From positions 1,123,834 through 1,187,833 of the forward strand of contig MU004189.1 in assembly GCA_010093605.1 (NCBI GenBank): DNA of 64,000 nucleotides, read 5' to 3'. The DNA is from Lophium mytilinum (Eukaryota > Ascomycota > Dothideomycetes > Mytilinidiales > Mytilinidiaceae). Within the stretch, counting starts at the first letter, position 1. Each line of letters opens with the position of its first letter. The notes beneath the pieces were generated by a model. The model was not told the DNA's origin. It searched no databases and saw nothing but the letters and a program-made list of their open reading frames with translations. The position numbers and the translations under genes are program-made. Shown one piece after another: positions 32,945 to 45,950 of this stretch.

Positions 32945-35085
32945 GACTGAGTTGTGAAGGAGTATGAGACGGGCTCATAGGAAGATGTAGCCATGCAGAT
33001 AGGCTTCGATGGGGAATCGGGGATATACTGGGAGCTCTAATTTTCATGAGCTCAAAGTTCACATTCTACTTAGTAACATCGTATTTGAGACTTCTTCGGC
33101 TGATCTCTCATTCGTAGTGAGTGCAATGATGTATCCAAGTGAAGTCAGGAGCTATTACCTCGGGGTACAACAGCCCCTTCTTATCCACCCTGAACTCCCA
33201 CCTCTACGCTCGCGAACTCGCTCGCAACCCCTCCATACCCTCCGTTTCCGTGAAGCAATGGCTTCTACTCAGCTAGGAGCGGCCTGACAACCAGAAGGAG
33301 CCGTACAGCAGCTACACTGTGTCCAGCGCTCCCAACCTTTCCTAGATACTCAATCCAATCAACATCTGCAGATGCACCGTAAGCATATCAACACCCGTGA
33401 CACTCCGCTCCCGTACCCTCAACGCAACAGCGGCAATAAGTATGCAAATCCCGCACAATACCGTTCACATCCTCCCCCCACCTTATCTACATGGCATATA
33501 CCACCTGCTCAAGCCAAAACTCTGCTTCATAATCAACAACGCTGGAAAGGCTGAGCTGCTTGCACTCTTCCTAGGCTGGCACGTCTTGTCTCATTGAGCT
33601 AACGTCAAACTGCTCTGGCATAATAAAACCCCACTTTGCCCCCTATATAACCGCAAATTGCTCAAAAGTACTATCAAGAACACCGTGCATGTCACCTTCT
33701 ACTGGGAGGAAGAGCTGCAACGACCCCGGAAAAACACACGGCAAGGCACAAAATCAAAGGCCTAAGAACGAGTCCGCTGACAAAAGGGAAACAGGAAAAA
33801 GACCTTACAATTGCTTTAAAGATTCATAGGACGCTGTATAGATTAGGATTATCTGGAGATTTATTCTTGATAGTATACCAAAAGTATAGACCTGAAAAAG
33901 CATTAGTGCCTATACAATAAAGACTCTCTACACACTCTAAGACCTAACCTAATACAGCCGCTTTGTGTTATATATTCAATTTTCTATGAGGTAGAAAGAG
34001 TGATTCTACGTAATGCCTTGGCCGCGTTATAGGTTACAGCTGCTTAATAGTAGAAACCCCTGTTAGGCTTGTCAGTAGAAGCTATTAACAAGGTTCATAC
34101 ATAATGTATACCTTGATCCTGCTCTCGTTCTTGCACTCACACAAAACGTCACTTTATTACTCATAGCTGAGGTACGTATATGGAAGGCATATTGTTTCAA
34201 CTTACAGCTTCTATATTAACGCAAGACCGTAGGTACTATACAACCGTAATTATAGACAGACTTAGGCACACCGATATGTTCCATAGGATCTTACGAGGTA
34301 CAGTAAGGTTGAACTGTTGTTATGTCAGCTTGTTAGCCTCGTTGATATTACTCCCGCCCGGGGTATTACAGGCCTCTGAGCCATCGCCACTGGGCTGTCC
34401 GCTCGTGGATGATTCATCTGCGTTTTTGTTCATTGCTGATGCACCCTTGGACTTTCGAGGAGGTCTTCGGTTCGGTTCCATGACATGATAACTTCGGCAC
34501 TGTTCCACTACTATAGCCCGATACACCCACAGCTATCTTCGTGTGCTTCTTAAGGCAGAGGAGCAAAGGATGGGACTGGATCTTTTGATACCAGCGAGCT
34601 TTTCCCTTTTGTGGATGTTTTACGTAATCTTTTTCAGCCTCGTTATCATTAGGTGGTCCCCGATAGCTTCAAAAGTTTACTTCGGGCTGAGACTTCCCGA
34701 GCAACGTACATACGAGGTTCTCCCAATGTTAGATCTTGCGAGAGTTTTCCCCTTCATTTCACGAGAGAGCAATCACAGAGAAAGTAGGCCCAGGTTTTCA
34801 CGAATTCTAGCAGCTCTGACGGCGTCACAACACTTCCACAAGAGCTCGCTTGGTTATTCTAAATATAGTCGATTTAGGTTGCAAAATATTTACTGAAAAT
34901 GCGCTAATATGGTGAAGGTGTAATAACGTTGAATTGATAGATGTCAAATGAAAAAGAAAATGCGTAGACCCTATGTGTGACAAGCTCGTACCTTAATATC
35001 GATTTTGCCCGTGGGTTTCCCTTTGGATACTCAAGACGTGCTGCAATTAACATGGTCGGTCGCGACCTCTCTGTCAAGCTGCCCC
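32945..35085. other. Long intergenic region, no convincing gene
   Basis: About 2.1 kb. 33600-34340 is AT-richer with scattered TA-rich words and may be old transposon debris, but no terminal repeat or protein motif is visible. A 108-codon frame from the ATG at 34570 contains one hydrophobic stretch (LLIPASFSLLWMFYVIFFSL) but no further support. Confidence 0.35.
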
Positions 35086-36321
35086 CTACTCGTCATCCGA
35101 GTCTTCCACACCCTGAAGTTCCTCATAGAGGAAGTTCCTGAGCTTCAGAGCACGGCGGCGTAGCCACTGATTGCGCATTGCCCGATCGAACGTGCGATTG
35201 AGCAGTGAAGCCTTGGGTGCTTCCCGTTCCGCTTGATCATCAGACGGTACGCTAGGCTCAGGATCGACGAGCTTTTCTGCCGCTCCCTGGTTGCTGCTCT
35301 TCGGGTCGTTCTCTGGGGGCTTCTCCTGCGAGTTGTCCCACTCTGCAGGGTTGTTATGTGATCCCTCAGGTGACTCCTCAATTAGGTCCCAGGCCATGGT
35401 GGCGGAGTCGCCTAACCGTTGTTCTTCGATTCCTTCAGGGGTTGGCGAAGTTGACTGGTTACGCGTTCCGCGATGGAAACGTGAAGAGAGGGGCAGACGA
35501 CGGTACCAGCGAGGTTCACGCTTCATTGTCTCTTCATCCTGGTCCTCTCCGTCCTCGTCTTGGCTCTCGCCAGCTTCGTAGGTAGATGGGGCATCCGCCG
35601 ACGGGACAACCGCCGATTGGGTGTTTCTTGGCCATGAGCTGGACCGTGTCCACCCAAAATCCACTCCTTCTGGCACCTCATCCCTATCCTGGACAAACGG
35701 CACGAGCGACTCCAAAAGAACGATCAATTGCTCCAGTTCTCCATCCAGATCCGGCAAATCTTCTTCTACGACGGACGTCAGACGGTCCTGGCCTTCTTGT
35801 TGCACGAACTCCCAATGCTTGGTCGGAACGAGGAACATGTGGGCGCAAGCATTGCGCAGAAGTCTTATGCGATGACGATATCGAGGCATATGATAGTCCC
35901 CATTCGCTCTTTGGGTATGGTCATACACCTTTAAGAACGTTTCGTAGCTCAGAATGAGCCGCTCGCAGAAGGCGTCCATGGCCATACGTTGTTCTGGCGT
36001 GGGGTTTTCGGGGTCGGCGGCCACGTCTACCCCCTCCTCGGTTTCATCGTCTGCAGCAAGCCATACCCTAAATTCAATGGGAACATGTGGCTGTTCTGGT
36101 TCCGGCTTTCGCAGGTCGGCCGCAGAGGCGAAGTGTTGGGCCGTCAGCTGGTTCTCGTTGATGTACGCTAAAGCGACACCAATGTGGTCCCGGCAGACCC
36201 GAGCGTTGTAGGTGATATCATTGATATCTTTGATATCGTCGAACCCAGGATATTCGCCAAGAAATCTCTGGGGGTCTATGGGGGCTTCGTTAACAGCGCT
36301 GGTAGAAGTTGTGGCAGACAT
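35086..36321 (-). CDS. Hypothetical acidic protein
   Basis: A single-exon minus-strand gene of 411 residues starting MSATTSTSAVNEAP; the frame extends 11 codons further upstream without an ATG. The N-terminal ~210 residues look folded and helical (ARVCRDHIGVALAYINENQL, RYRHRIRLLRNACAHMFL, HWEFVQQEGQDRL). The C-terminal half is acidic, Pro/Ser/Glu-rich and probably disordered, ending in a basic helix (NQWLRRRALKLRNFLYEEL) and an acidic tail. No signal peptide or membrane segment is evident. I do not recognise the family. It lies between the F-box array and the damaged CorA-like gene, all on accessory-type DNA. Confidence 0.65.
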   Translation of the reverse strand: MSATTSTSAVNEAPIDPQRFLGEYPGFDDIKDINDITYNARVCRDHIGVALAYINENQLTAQHFASAADLRKPEPEQPHVPIEFRVWLAADDETEEGVDVAADPENPTPEQRMAMDAFCERLILSYETFLKVYDHTQRANGDYHMPRYRHRIRLLRNACAHMFLVPTKHWEFVQQEGQDRLTSVVEEDLPDLDGELEQLIVLLESLVPFVQDRDEVPEGVDFGWTRSSSWPRNTQSAVVPSADAPSTYEAGESQDEDGEDQDEETMKREPRWYRRLPLSSRFHRGTRNQSTSPTPEGIEEQRLGDSATMAWDLIEESPEGSHNNPAEWDNSQEKPPENDPKSSNQGAAEKLVDPEPSVPSDDQAEREAPKASLLNRTFDRAMRNQWLRRRALKLRNFLYEELQGVEDSDDE

Positions 36322-37306
36322 AACAATACAAGATAACGTTGCTAAGAATACCAATGCGTGTGGGTGGTGGTCAGAAAGTGGGTGTAGATCTAAAATATGG
36401 AACTTTCAAAAGACATCTTTATATACCAGGGCTGATGCCACAAATCACTAAATGTGAAACATTGTACAAATACTGCCTCGGCGTGTCGAGATCAATGTCT
36501 GAGCACTACGCGTCGACGTGTCAGGCGGGCCTAGATTAACGCAGAGGGCCAGTAAATGTGAAAGAGTCCCTAAAGCAACATCACGCGTAACGTAAACAAT
36601 GACCATAACACCTCAACGATGCTCTTTGGAATGTGTAAGGATGTAGACGGGCCCCGAGTCGAGCTTGCATTGTTATATCTCGTAGCCTGGCAGACATTGG
36701 TATGAACAATGCATCTTTCTTTTTTTTGGCCATGGAGCTGATAATAGCTCTAGGGATATATGGGATGTTTAGTAGAAAAATGGACATATAGGAGGAGACT
36801 CTGTTCGGGCTGCGAATCTTTCAGACAACCGATTGTAGTACTAAAAGAGGTATTATCTCGGCAGCCTGGCGTGGTACCTTAACCGAGTTTTTCTGGGCTC
36901 CAAAGACTTGAGCTGCAGCTCCCGTGGTTTCATGTTTTCTGGCAGGAGTTCCGCCTGTGGATCCATCTGTGAAGCCGTCTTGTTCAAACACAACGCTGGC
37001 GCTGTGTACAGGTTTTGGTACCAGCCTCTAGGACGAGGCTGATGACTTGAGTAAAATCTTACTTTAAGGTGTGATATACCGCTAATGGCTATGATGCATA
37101 AACGCGGTTTGTGAGACGTGGAGGAGATGAGGAGATAAGAAAATAAGCAGGACCAAGAGAATATTTGAGATGATCTTGCCACAGGACAAGCACGATGTGT
37201 AGGAGCTTTGCAACTGAGAAAAGAAAATGCGGACGAGATGATTATATCATGAAGATGAACGATGTGCTCTGGTCGCAAACGAGCATCAATTGATTGCCCT
37301 TTGAGC
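36322..37306. other. Intergenic region, no gene seen
   Basis: About 980 bp. A 159-codon minus-strand frame at 36853-37332 overlaps the 3' end of the CorA-like gene in another frame and has no recognisable motif. Nothing else is supported. Confidence 0.4.
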
Positions 37307-39250
37307 TTATGATTGCTTCCCGAAACTCTCACTATCCACTGATTTCTTGTAAAACTTCACAGAGGAAGATTCTGGGTCCGTGTTGTATAATCCCAGCTCA
37401 CACCTCTTGCGGTGCATCACCTTAACGTAGACATATAGCCCGACCGCTGTAGACGGGACGGTGAGTACAACCCAAATCCAAATCCGCAAAAGGTCTGATA
37501 TGTATGCGCTTGATGTAAAAGATGGCATGGACAGAATGGCCTGGGTTTGACGTTAGTGGTTCCCACACAAGCACTGGAGTACGTTTGTCCAAGGCTAAGA
37601 GATGTAACATACCGCGAAAGAAGTTCCTGGAAGGAAACACATCGTGAGAAGCGCAATCTAGGGGATGAATTAGGTGAGACTATGTGGAAGATAGCCAATT
37701 GTTTTTCTCCTTGTCTTCATCGCAATGCTGTCCTCTTTCATGCTTATGGCGAGGTCCTGAGACCTTCGTGTGTCCTCTTGCGTTGCTCTGAGTATCTCCT
37801 GCATGCGATCGTCGTTCAGCAATTGCATGTTGTTGAATAACAAGGCAAGTATGTTGCTTGTCTTCCGCTTTAGCTCCTCGCGGAAGCCTCGCAGAGCCGT
37901 CATCTGGGAAATAATTTGATCAAATCCTTGGTCTATCCTCTGCCACTCCACCAGCTCGTCGACTGTATTGAAATGATCCGGGTCGATGACAGGACGGAGC
38001 TTTGCATGTAAAGTCTTCAACTCTAAAGCAATCTTATCCACGCGATCAAGCTCAGAGCCATATCTATACAGGTGTGCCGCCATGGTGTGGAGCTTTTTGT
38101 TGATAGCTGCGCTTGAGGTGACGGGCGCTAAAGCAGCAGAGGTCTCGAGGCCATCCTGTAGGCTGGGTTCCTAGGATGAAAGGTTAGCTTAGGTGCACAA
38201 TTGGCTCATGACAGTGCTTGGTGTATCATCGCCTTACTTCTGCTATCAGCTCGCGGTTGAAAGTGTCCAGAACATCGTTCCACCATGTGATGGAGTTGTT
38301 CAGATAAGCAAGATGGGCACAGAGAGGGTCAGACTGTGCTGTGGAAATTCGCAAGCTGTCCTGGATGGATGCGAAGGGGGCATTGATAAGATCCTTCCAG
38401 CGGCAGTCCTGGAAGTTTACCGAAATAACATTGACGATTGGTCATGGTGAATGTAGATAGCAATGTGAGAGCCACGAATATCTTCTCCTACTTCCGCTAG
38501 ATGGATGTAGTAGAATGGATTCATCTGATGGGCCGCAGCATGACTGCCCCTGTGAGCCTCATTGCCATCTGATTTCACGCACTTCGTGCGAACGCGGACT
38601 GGGACCAGACACCAGTGGTCAAATGACCCGGTCATGTCCAGAGATCTGAAGCCTGTCCCACTCGTTTGCCAGTGCTTACAGATGGCTGTGATGAAACCTG
38701 TGGGAGCATCGAAGTACTGAAGAATATGGCGGAAAGCCGACGAGCTCGCCGAGAGCCTTACTTGACGATCATCATAGACGTGTTCGTCTTGGATTATTTC
38801 ACTACCATTTGTTATCACAGGGCTTGATCGTAAACAATTGGGTATCTTACAGAATCTTGAAAGCGGCTGAGGAATCCTATCACGTGATTTTAGTCAGCAA
38901 CGACTCCTAGTATTGTGTAACGAGGACTGGTTGAGGGAATTATTACTAAGTAATCTTTCACGGCAGAGTTACTGGTGAGGAAATCATCTATGAGCAATCA
39001 GTCAATTCAAGACCTTTAGTTGGAGAGGGGCTTTTGCGACCTGTTGTGGCTGCGCCACTGCGGGCGAGGCGGCGTATTTTACTGAATTGCGCTAGGTTCT
39101 TTGCTTCGAATTCAAGGTACTCCTCGGTCAAATTTGGCCTAGAAGCTCTATATTGGCAAAGGCAATGGGTTAGTATTAGATCAGGCTATGGGGAAAGGTT
39201 TCAACTGACAAGGCTGGGACACACGTCGTCAGATCCAGGCGGGCATCCAT
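37307..39250 (-). pseudogene. CorA-like fungal membrane protein, probably inactivated
   Basis: A minus-strand multi-exon gene. Likely start: ATG at 39250 (gccgccATGG); the first intron ends with a canonical TACTAAC and ATATAG, leading into NLTEEYLEFEAKN. A central part (38870-38430) reads IPQPLSRFC ... DRQVRLSASSSAFRHILQYF ... FDHWCLVPVRVRTKC ... MNPFYYIHLAEV. It continues, after a one-base frame shift, as NVISVNFQDCRWKDLI ... WWNDVLDTFNRELIAE. A clean 67-bp intron (38237-38171) and a helical exon down to SIAMKT at 37712 follow. The last exons (37657-37613, 37540-37307) give IALLTMCFLPGTSFA and WIWVVLTVPSTAVGLYVYV, the two C-terminal membrane helices of the family. The frameshift and a missing splice donor after SIAMKT argue for a pseudogene. 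The exon path at 39150-38880 is unresolved. Confidence 0.68.
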
Positions 39251-39931
39251 GGCGGCTCCTTGTTGCTAGCCTGAAAAAGAAGAACAGTCTTTCTTCTCAG
39301 CTCCCAAATTACACGGTAAATGTCTAAGTGATTGTGGTGTGAATGAGCGGAGGATTTCGAAAGAACGAGGAGCTGAGGGTGGGGTTGCTCATTTGAAGCT
39401 TTGGCGAACGCTCAGCCCCGGGTGAGCTTTTTTTTACACAGCCCTCCCCATGATTTGCAGTATAGGCAGCAAGGCATCCTCAGCACCATGTTCAGGCTGA
39501 ATATTTCCCCACTCCTAGATTTGGAGGACAGCACTCATTCATGGAACAGTAATCGAACAAATTAGTCCCTAATACTGTCGTCGAGCATCTGGGACTCTTC
39601 TATCTGGACTTCACAACCGGATAGCGCTCAAAGTCATCGATGAGGCACTACCCAGCTGACCATTCCCGCAATGGCTTTCCAAACAATCCTGTATCGTCTA
39701 CAAGACAGCCAAATTTTAATGACTATAAGCCTGTATTTTCATCATATCAGCAATTTTCAACTCGCCCAATTTGCGCGATAGTAGGATAAATGCTCCTCCC
39801 GCTCCTCCTTATCAAAAATCCTCAAACCCGATCAAGAAATTTCCGGTAGCCATATCTGTCATCCAAATGCAAGCCCTCACTTAAAACGATCTATCCGCCC
39901 CACTCTTATTAATTTCCAGGTATACTAACCC
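39251..39931. other. Left flank of the retrotransposon, possible minus-strand remnants
   Basis: About 680 bp. On the minus strand there are short coding-like pieces (for example IEESQMLDDSIRD near 39580) that could be upstream exons or debris of the CorA-like gene, but no continuous frame. The final 40 bp grades into the AT-rich element. Confidence 0.3.
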
Positions 39932-40136
39932 TATAGAATTCTTAATATATAGTTAATATTTAGATATTATATATATAATATATAGATTTACTATAGAAAC
40001 GCCTTTCTATATAGATCTAGTATAATTAAGGCCTATATAGGCCTCTCTAATATATATATAAACTAGCTAGATTTCTATATAGAATTAATATCTATTATTC
40101 TCTAAATTCTTATATTATATAATTAGAAATATTATA
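39932..40136 (+). repeat. 5' long terminal repeat of the retrotransposon
   Basis: A 205-bp direct repeat of 49517-49721. It opens TATAGAATTC (probably TG... before RIP) and ends ATTATA where the 3' copy still reads ATCACA, that is the canonical CA end. It is heavily mutated throughout. Confidence 0.9.
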
Positions 40137-40228
40137 TCTAGTAGCTTAGTTATAGTTCTAGCCGCCTNNNNNNNNNNATATAATTAGAAATATTATATCT
40201 AGTAGCTTAGTTATAGTTCTAGCCGCCT
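40117..40228. other. Assembly gap of 10 N flanked by a 51-bp exact duplicate
   Basis: Ten N at 40168-40177. The 51 bases before the gap (40117-40167) are identical to the 51 bases after it (40178-40228). This looks like two contig ends that overlap but were joined by a fixed-size gap, so about 61 bp here are probably artificial. The duplicate includes the last 20 bp of the 5' LTR and the primer-binding region. Confidence 0.9.
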
Positions 40229-42293
40229 TTAAGGCCTCCTTAGAGGGCTATTAGGTTCTTAAACTTAATAGTATAGAGCTAGCTAAGGCTATATTCTTAT
40301 AATTAACTCTTAGTAATAATAAAAGATATTAGCTTCTATAATTAGTAGAATTTTTAGATTATTATAATAATACTAAGCCGTATTAATAGTTTCTGTAAAT
40401 TAACCTAATTAGTAATTAATAATAACTATTAATAATAGCCCCTAATTAGTATTAGGCCGGCGTTATAGTATAACCGCCTATTATAAATATTCTTATAAAA
40501 ATTAAACAGTATAGGTCTAAAGAACCCTTAGCTAGAATATTACTATAGGATTTTTCTATCCCTTTTAATACTTCTACGTAACTAACTACGCGTTCTATTA
40601 GCTGCCGAAGTAAGATTAATAGTAGGACGGTAAGAAGAATAATATTATAGCTTAATAGAGCCTAATAATTATATAGTAATTAGAAATCCTTATAAGTTAA
40701 TTATAAGAAGAAGGCGGAGGAGTTCTTTTAAGAATCCTTCTTCTCTAACGGGATATTAAAAAGCATTTAAGAAAGAAACTTAATATTACTATCTTAGCAC
40801 TCTTTTCTTACTCTTTACTTTAATTATATTATAGTTATTAACTCTTTTCTACTCTTTCTTATTCTTAGATATTCTATAACCCTTAGCTTTCTTTTATATC
40901 TAGTAATAGATATTATTACTTTAATAGATTACCTTTTAACCTTTAAGAACTCTTTTAAAGGCTCTCTTAGTTTAGCACTATATCTTATAATCTATTTAAT
41001 CTAATATTAGCCTTATAGACTAAGTAGGCTACTATTCTAGAACCTATTAAGCTACTAGTTTAAGGTTCTCTAATTATTTATAGTAGTGCCCTAGCCTATA
41101 ATCTAGAGCTTATCTATTAAGGGCTATTATTTACGCCTTCTTTAGATAGCTATTAATGCTTCTAAGCCCCTATAATAGAGTATATAATAGATTACTAGAG
41201 ACTAGAACTCTTTAGTTTTATATTAGCTCCGCCTATATAATAGTAGTAGGCTACTATACTAGAATAGCTATAAGCTATAGTCTCTAATTACTATACCCGC
41301 GTTAAGAACGTATTAGATAACCCCTAGCAGTAGCCTACTTCTTAGAGTGCTACTAACTCCCGGGGTCTATTATCTAACGCTTTCTTAGATTATCTAATGC
41401 TAGACTATAATAAGCCTTTATTAGAATAAACTATATAAGAGCTTTAATAAGCCTTTAAAAGAATATTAGCTATAAGAGAACCTTATTTAATAGCGCTACC
41501 TAAAGTTCTTATAAGAACTTCTGCTATATAGTTAGGTAAAGTTAATAATAATATATACTTTATCTAGATAGTTTAAATATATAACTTTATTACTATATAA
41601 GCGGACGCCTATTAATAGGTTTACTAGTAGATGCTAGAAACTTAAAAGATTTAGCTGGCCGGCAGCTATATAGCTAGAACTGTGGCTATTTAATAAAACT
41701 AAAATATTTAATAGTACTACTAAGGTAATACTAAGTTTACTATATTAGATTAGTTTTTTACTACCTTTAGCCGCTGCTATAAGAGCGTAGATACGCCGGA
41801 GTAACACTAATGCCGCTTTAATAAAATAGTATAGATAACTAGTACTTATTAGTTCTTTAATAAGCTTATTAGGGCTACTTATATATACTCTCTTAATATA
41901 GCTCTATCTAATCTTAAAGTATATTAATATGCCTACGCAGGTTTAAAACCTAGCCTTAAGTTTTATATTAACGCCTAAGCGTAGGCCCCTTCTAATTTTA
42001 ATAAATAGATAGCGTAGGTTACTACTACTAATAAGTATTAGATCTTCTAGTATAAGAGAATAAAAGACTATTAGGGCCGCCTTAATACTATCTCTAGGGC
42101 TAATAAAGAATTAAATAATAATTACTTTTAAGAAACTAATATTAATTCTAATAAATATAAATATCTAGATACTAAAGATAATACTAAACTTAACGCCTTT
42201 AAAGGCAGAAATACTACTAGATTTTAAGAACGCGGTTAAGGCTATAGCAGATGCAGTAAAGGTAATACTTAATAGAATACTAATACGCGTAAG

Positions 42294-45200
42294 TACTATA
42301 ATTATAGTAAAAAGGGCTATATTAAACGCAACTGCACTTAGCTAGCTAAGAAGCTATTAGAAAACTAGGAGGGTTAGTAGCCTTAGAGTAACTAACTAAC
42401 CTAAAAAATAAGACTTCTACTTTTTATAAACTTATAATAGAAAAGAATTAGCCGCCCTTTAATAATTCTTCTAACTAAATTATTATTAAATTAATAGAAG
42501 AAAGAATCTACTACCTTAACTCTCTAGGTAAATATCTTTTAGAATATAAGAGAACTTTAGAACTATCTAACTATTAGAAAAGAACTACCTTCTTAATTAA
42601 CTATGGCGCTAATTCTATCTATATATTATTAAAGCATACTTAATATTAGCTAAGAAATATTAAAATAATAGCCTCTAAGGCAGTTAAACTCCCCTTAGGT
42701 GCAACTATAATTAGTATAAAAGCCTTAGAGATTCTATTTAAGATCTATATACTATTAGGTACTCTAACTATATATATTCTAGACCTTAAAGGGTATTAAT
42801 ATATTCTTAGTATAACCTAGCTATAGTAATACTAAGCTATTATTAACTTCTTTACTAATTCTATTACCTTATAAACGCAGGTTAGCCGCAACCTAAAGAT
42901 TAAACTAGTAGCTTATTAGCTTAATATATTAAGCCCTATTATAGACCTTAGTCTTTCTAAACTAGAATACTAGGGTTTTATTAATGCAATATCCTATTAG
43001 AAGTATAAGAGGCTCTTAGTAGATAAGCTTAATTCTACTTACCTTTATATTATAAAAGCTTCTAATAAACTAATGCTAGATTAGGTACTATAACCTAGTA
43101 CTAATCCGCTATTAGAAGATAAGAATTTATTACCTCTAATTAATTATATTACTACTTCTATGCAAGAAAAGTTTTAAGAGCTTCTTAAAGAGTATAGACC
43201 TTATTTCTATAATATCCTTTCTAATATTCTACCGCCTAAGCATAGATATAACTATCTAATTAATACTAGAAATATAAAGCTAGTAAATAATGCTATATAC
43301 CGCCTCTTATATTATTAAATAGAAGAATAGACCTAATAAATCTATAAGCTACTAGAATAGGGCCTTATCTAAGAGTCTATTAGTGCCTAGAGATTTCTAG
43401 TTCTTTTTATTCTAAAGCTAAATAGTAAGTAGTAAATATATATTAACTATAGAGCCCTTAATCTAGTAACCTAGAAAAATACCTACCCTCTACTATATAT
43501 TAATAACTACCTATAGTTATTTAGAAAGGTTAGGTTCTTTACTAAGATTAATTTAACCTCTAGATATTACTAGCTGCGCGTTTATTAATTAGATGTCTAT
43601 AAGACTACTTTTAATATAATTAAAGGGAAATTTAAATTTCTAGTTATATCTTTTAGCCTCTATAATGCTTCTACTACCTTTTAAGCTATTATAAATAATA
43701 CCTTACAACTATATCTATATTAATTTATGCTTATCTATATAGATAATATTATAGTATTTTTAGAAATATTAGAAGAGTATTTTAACTACCTCTAATTATT
43801 ATTTAAAGCTCTTAGAAAGGAATAACTATTTACTAAAACTAATAAGTACTTAATTACTTAAGAAACTATTAAGTTCTATAGCTATATAGTTTCTTATAGA
43901 ACTATAAAACTAATAACTAATAAACTAGACACTATTTAGCGTTAGCCTATTTCTACTAACGTCTATAAGGTCTAATAGTTTATTAGACTAGTAATATACT
44001 ATTAAAAGTTTATTAAAAACTTTACCTATATATTAGCACCTCTCTATAAGCTTCTAAAGAAAAGTAACGCCGCAATATAAAAGAAAAAGTACTAAGCTAT
44101 TATATAGAATATTAGCTATTAAATTACTTTTAACTCTCTTAAGTAAAAGCTTATTAAACGCCCTATGCTCACTTTTATTAACTAGTTAAAGCCCTTTTAG
44201 ATTAAAATAGACGCTTCTAATTTTACTATTAGAATAGTCCTTCTCTAATAAAGAGAAGACAGCAAGTAGCACCCTATTATATTTAACAGTTAGAAGCTTA
44301 ATAAAGCTAAATTAAACTATCTAGTTTATAAAAAGAAACTTCTAGCGATTAAAGAAGTGCTTAGAATTTAGTAATACTATATTTAAGAGAAAGAATTAAT
44401 AATTATAACTAATTACTACTTGTTATAATACCTATAAACTACTAAGAAAGCCTTACTAAGGCTTACTTAATAGATTAAGAATTTCTAGTAGTATAACCCT
44501 ATAATATAGTATTACTTAGAAGCCCTTATAATAGTGCTAGACGCAATTAGTAGGCGCCCTAATTTTATCTAAAAACGCCTTACAGCCCTCTTTAAGTATA
44601 AAGATTCTAATATAGAGTATATTAAAGATTTAAAGAAGTTTCTTATAATAGGCCTTAAGCCTACTCTCTCTAAATAGCTATTAGAGGCTAAATTAAAATA
44701 ATACTAGCTTTACTACTAAAGAATCTATCTATCCCTATATTAGAACTTTATAATTCTAAAAGAAGAACTACGCTATTACTTTTATAAACCTAATAGTAAT
44801 TTAAATCTATATACTCTTAAGAATACTATACTATATATTACACCTTCCTATTATTAATAGGTTTTTAATAGAACCTACTAGCTAGGCTACTTTATATACC
44901 GCGGTATATAGAAGGCCCTGTAAGTATATAGCTAGTAGCTAATAATAAGTTATAATACTAATAAATACGCTTATAAGTATACCTTATGCTAGCTAGTATA
45001 GAAGGGGAAGATTATTTATAAACTAATATTTTATTAGGTTAAAGATTAAGATCTATTTAATAAATAGGGCATTAATTTAATTAGCAGATTACTATAATTA
45101 ATCTACGGAAATTACTAGATTATTACTACTATTAATTACGCTATAGGTTAGCCTAAAGCTGCTGCACTTTTTAATACTTAAGCTAAGACTATAGTAATAT

Positions 45201-45950
45201 TTATCTATAAAAGAATCTACTACTAGTATAAACCTCTAGTAGTATTTACTTCTAATAATAGTTTAAACTTTCTTTCTAAAGTTATTATAGTACTATAAAA
45301 GCTTATTAAGACTTACTATAATATTATAATGCTATATTACCCTTAGGTAAATAGTAAGATAGAAAGGCTTAATAGAGTCTTAGAAAATATTCTTATAAAG
45401 CTAATAATTAATTAAGATATAGCTATATAGAATACCTAGTTACCGGCTACAGTATATATAATACGCACTTAAAATACCTTCTATAGCTATACTCCCTACT
45501 ACCTTATATATAGTAGACGTCCTTAAGTACCTAATAATACTTTAGTACTAGCTCTTAATAAGACTGCAGATAAAGAAGCTAAATTAGAGTATTATTTAGC
45601 CTGCATTAGGAAAGTTTAATATACGCGCGTACTAGTAGAAGATTAGCTACTAAAGAAAGTAATTATAGCAGGCCTATAGAATCTATAACCTCTATCTAAA
45701 AAGTATCTAGTTACTTAATAGAAGATTAGTTTCTAGGTACTTCTTTAAAATAAGATTAAGAGGAAATTTAGAGTAAAATAGTTTAGTCTATTTAAGATTA
45801 TTACTACTTATTCTCTTAGTACCTATATACTTTAAACGCCTACTAATTAAGTATTAAAGAACCTTATTTATAGCAATAGATTAGTAAATATACGCATTAA
45901 TACTTATATAAAGTTTTAGAACTAAAAAGACCCTAAATATAGCTTAAAAC
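42294..45950 (+). pseudogene. RIP-destroyed gag-pol of Ty3/Gypsy type
   Basis: The gag zinc knuckle lies at 42294-42335, reading Y-Y-N-Y-S-K-K-G-Y-I-K-R-N-C. The family pattern is CxxCxxxxHxxxxC, and three of the four ligands have become Tyr, as TGY/CAY to TAY would give. The reverse transcriptase follows from about 43440 (YRALNLVT, FTKINLTSRYY, then YIDN at 43736-43747 where YIDD is expected). RNase H is near 44199 (KIDASNFTI, normally TDAS). Integrase pieces lie at about 45240-45400 (FTSNNSLNF, YYPQVNSKIERLNRVLENIL). Stop codons are frequent, and no product is possible. The boundaries are approximate. Confidence 0.85.

Noticed and set aside
34570-34896. A 108-codon frame with one hydrophobic stretch
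   Set aside because: No promoter signal, conserved motif or neighbour context; the surrounding 2 kb looks like debris.
36853-37332. A 159-codon minus-strand frame
   Set aside because: No motif; it overlaps the last exon of the CorA-like gene in a different frame.
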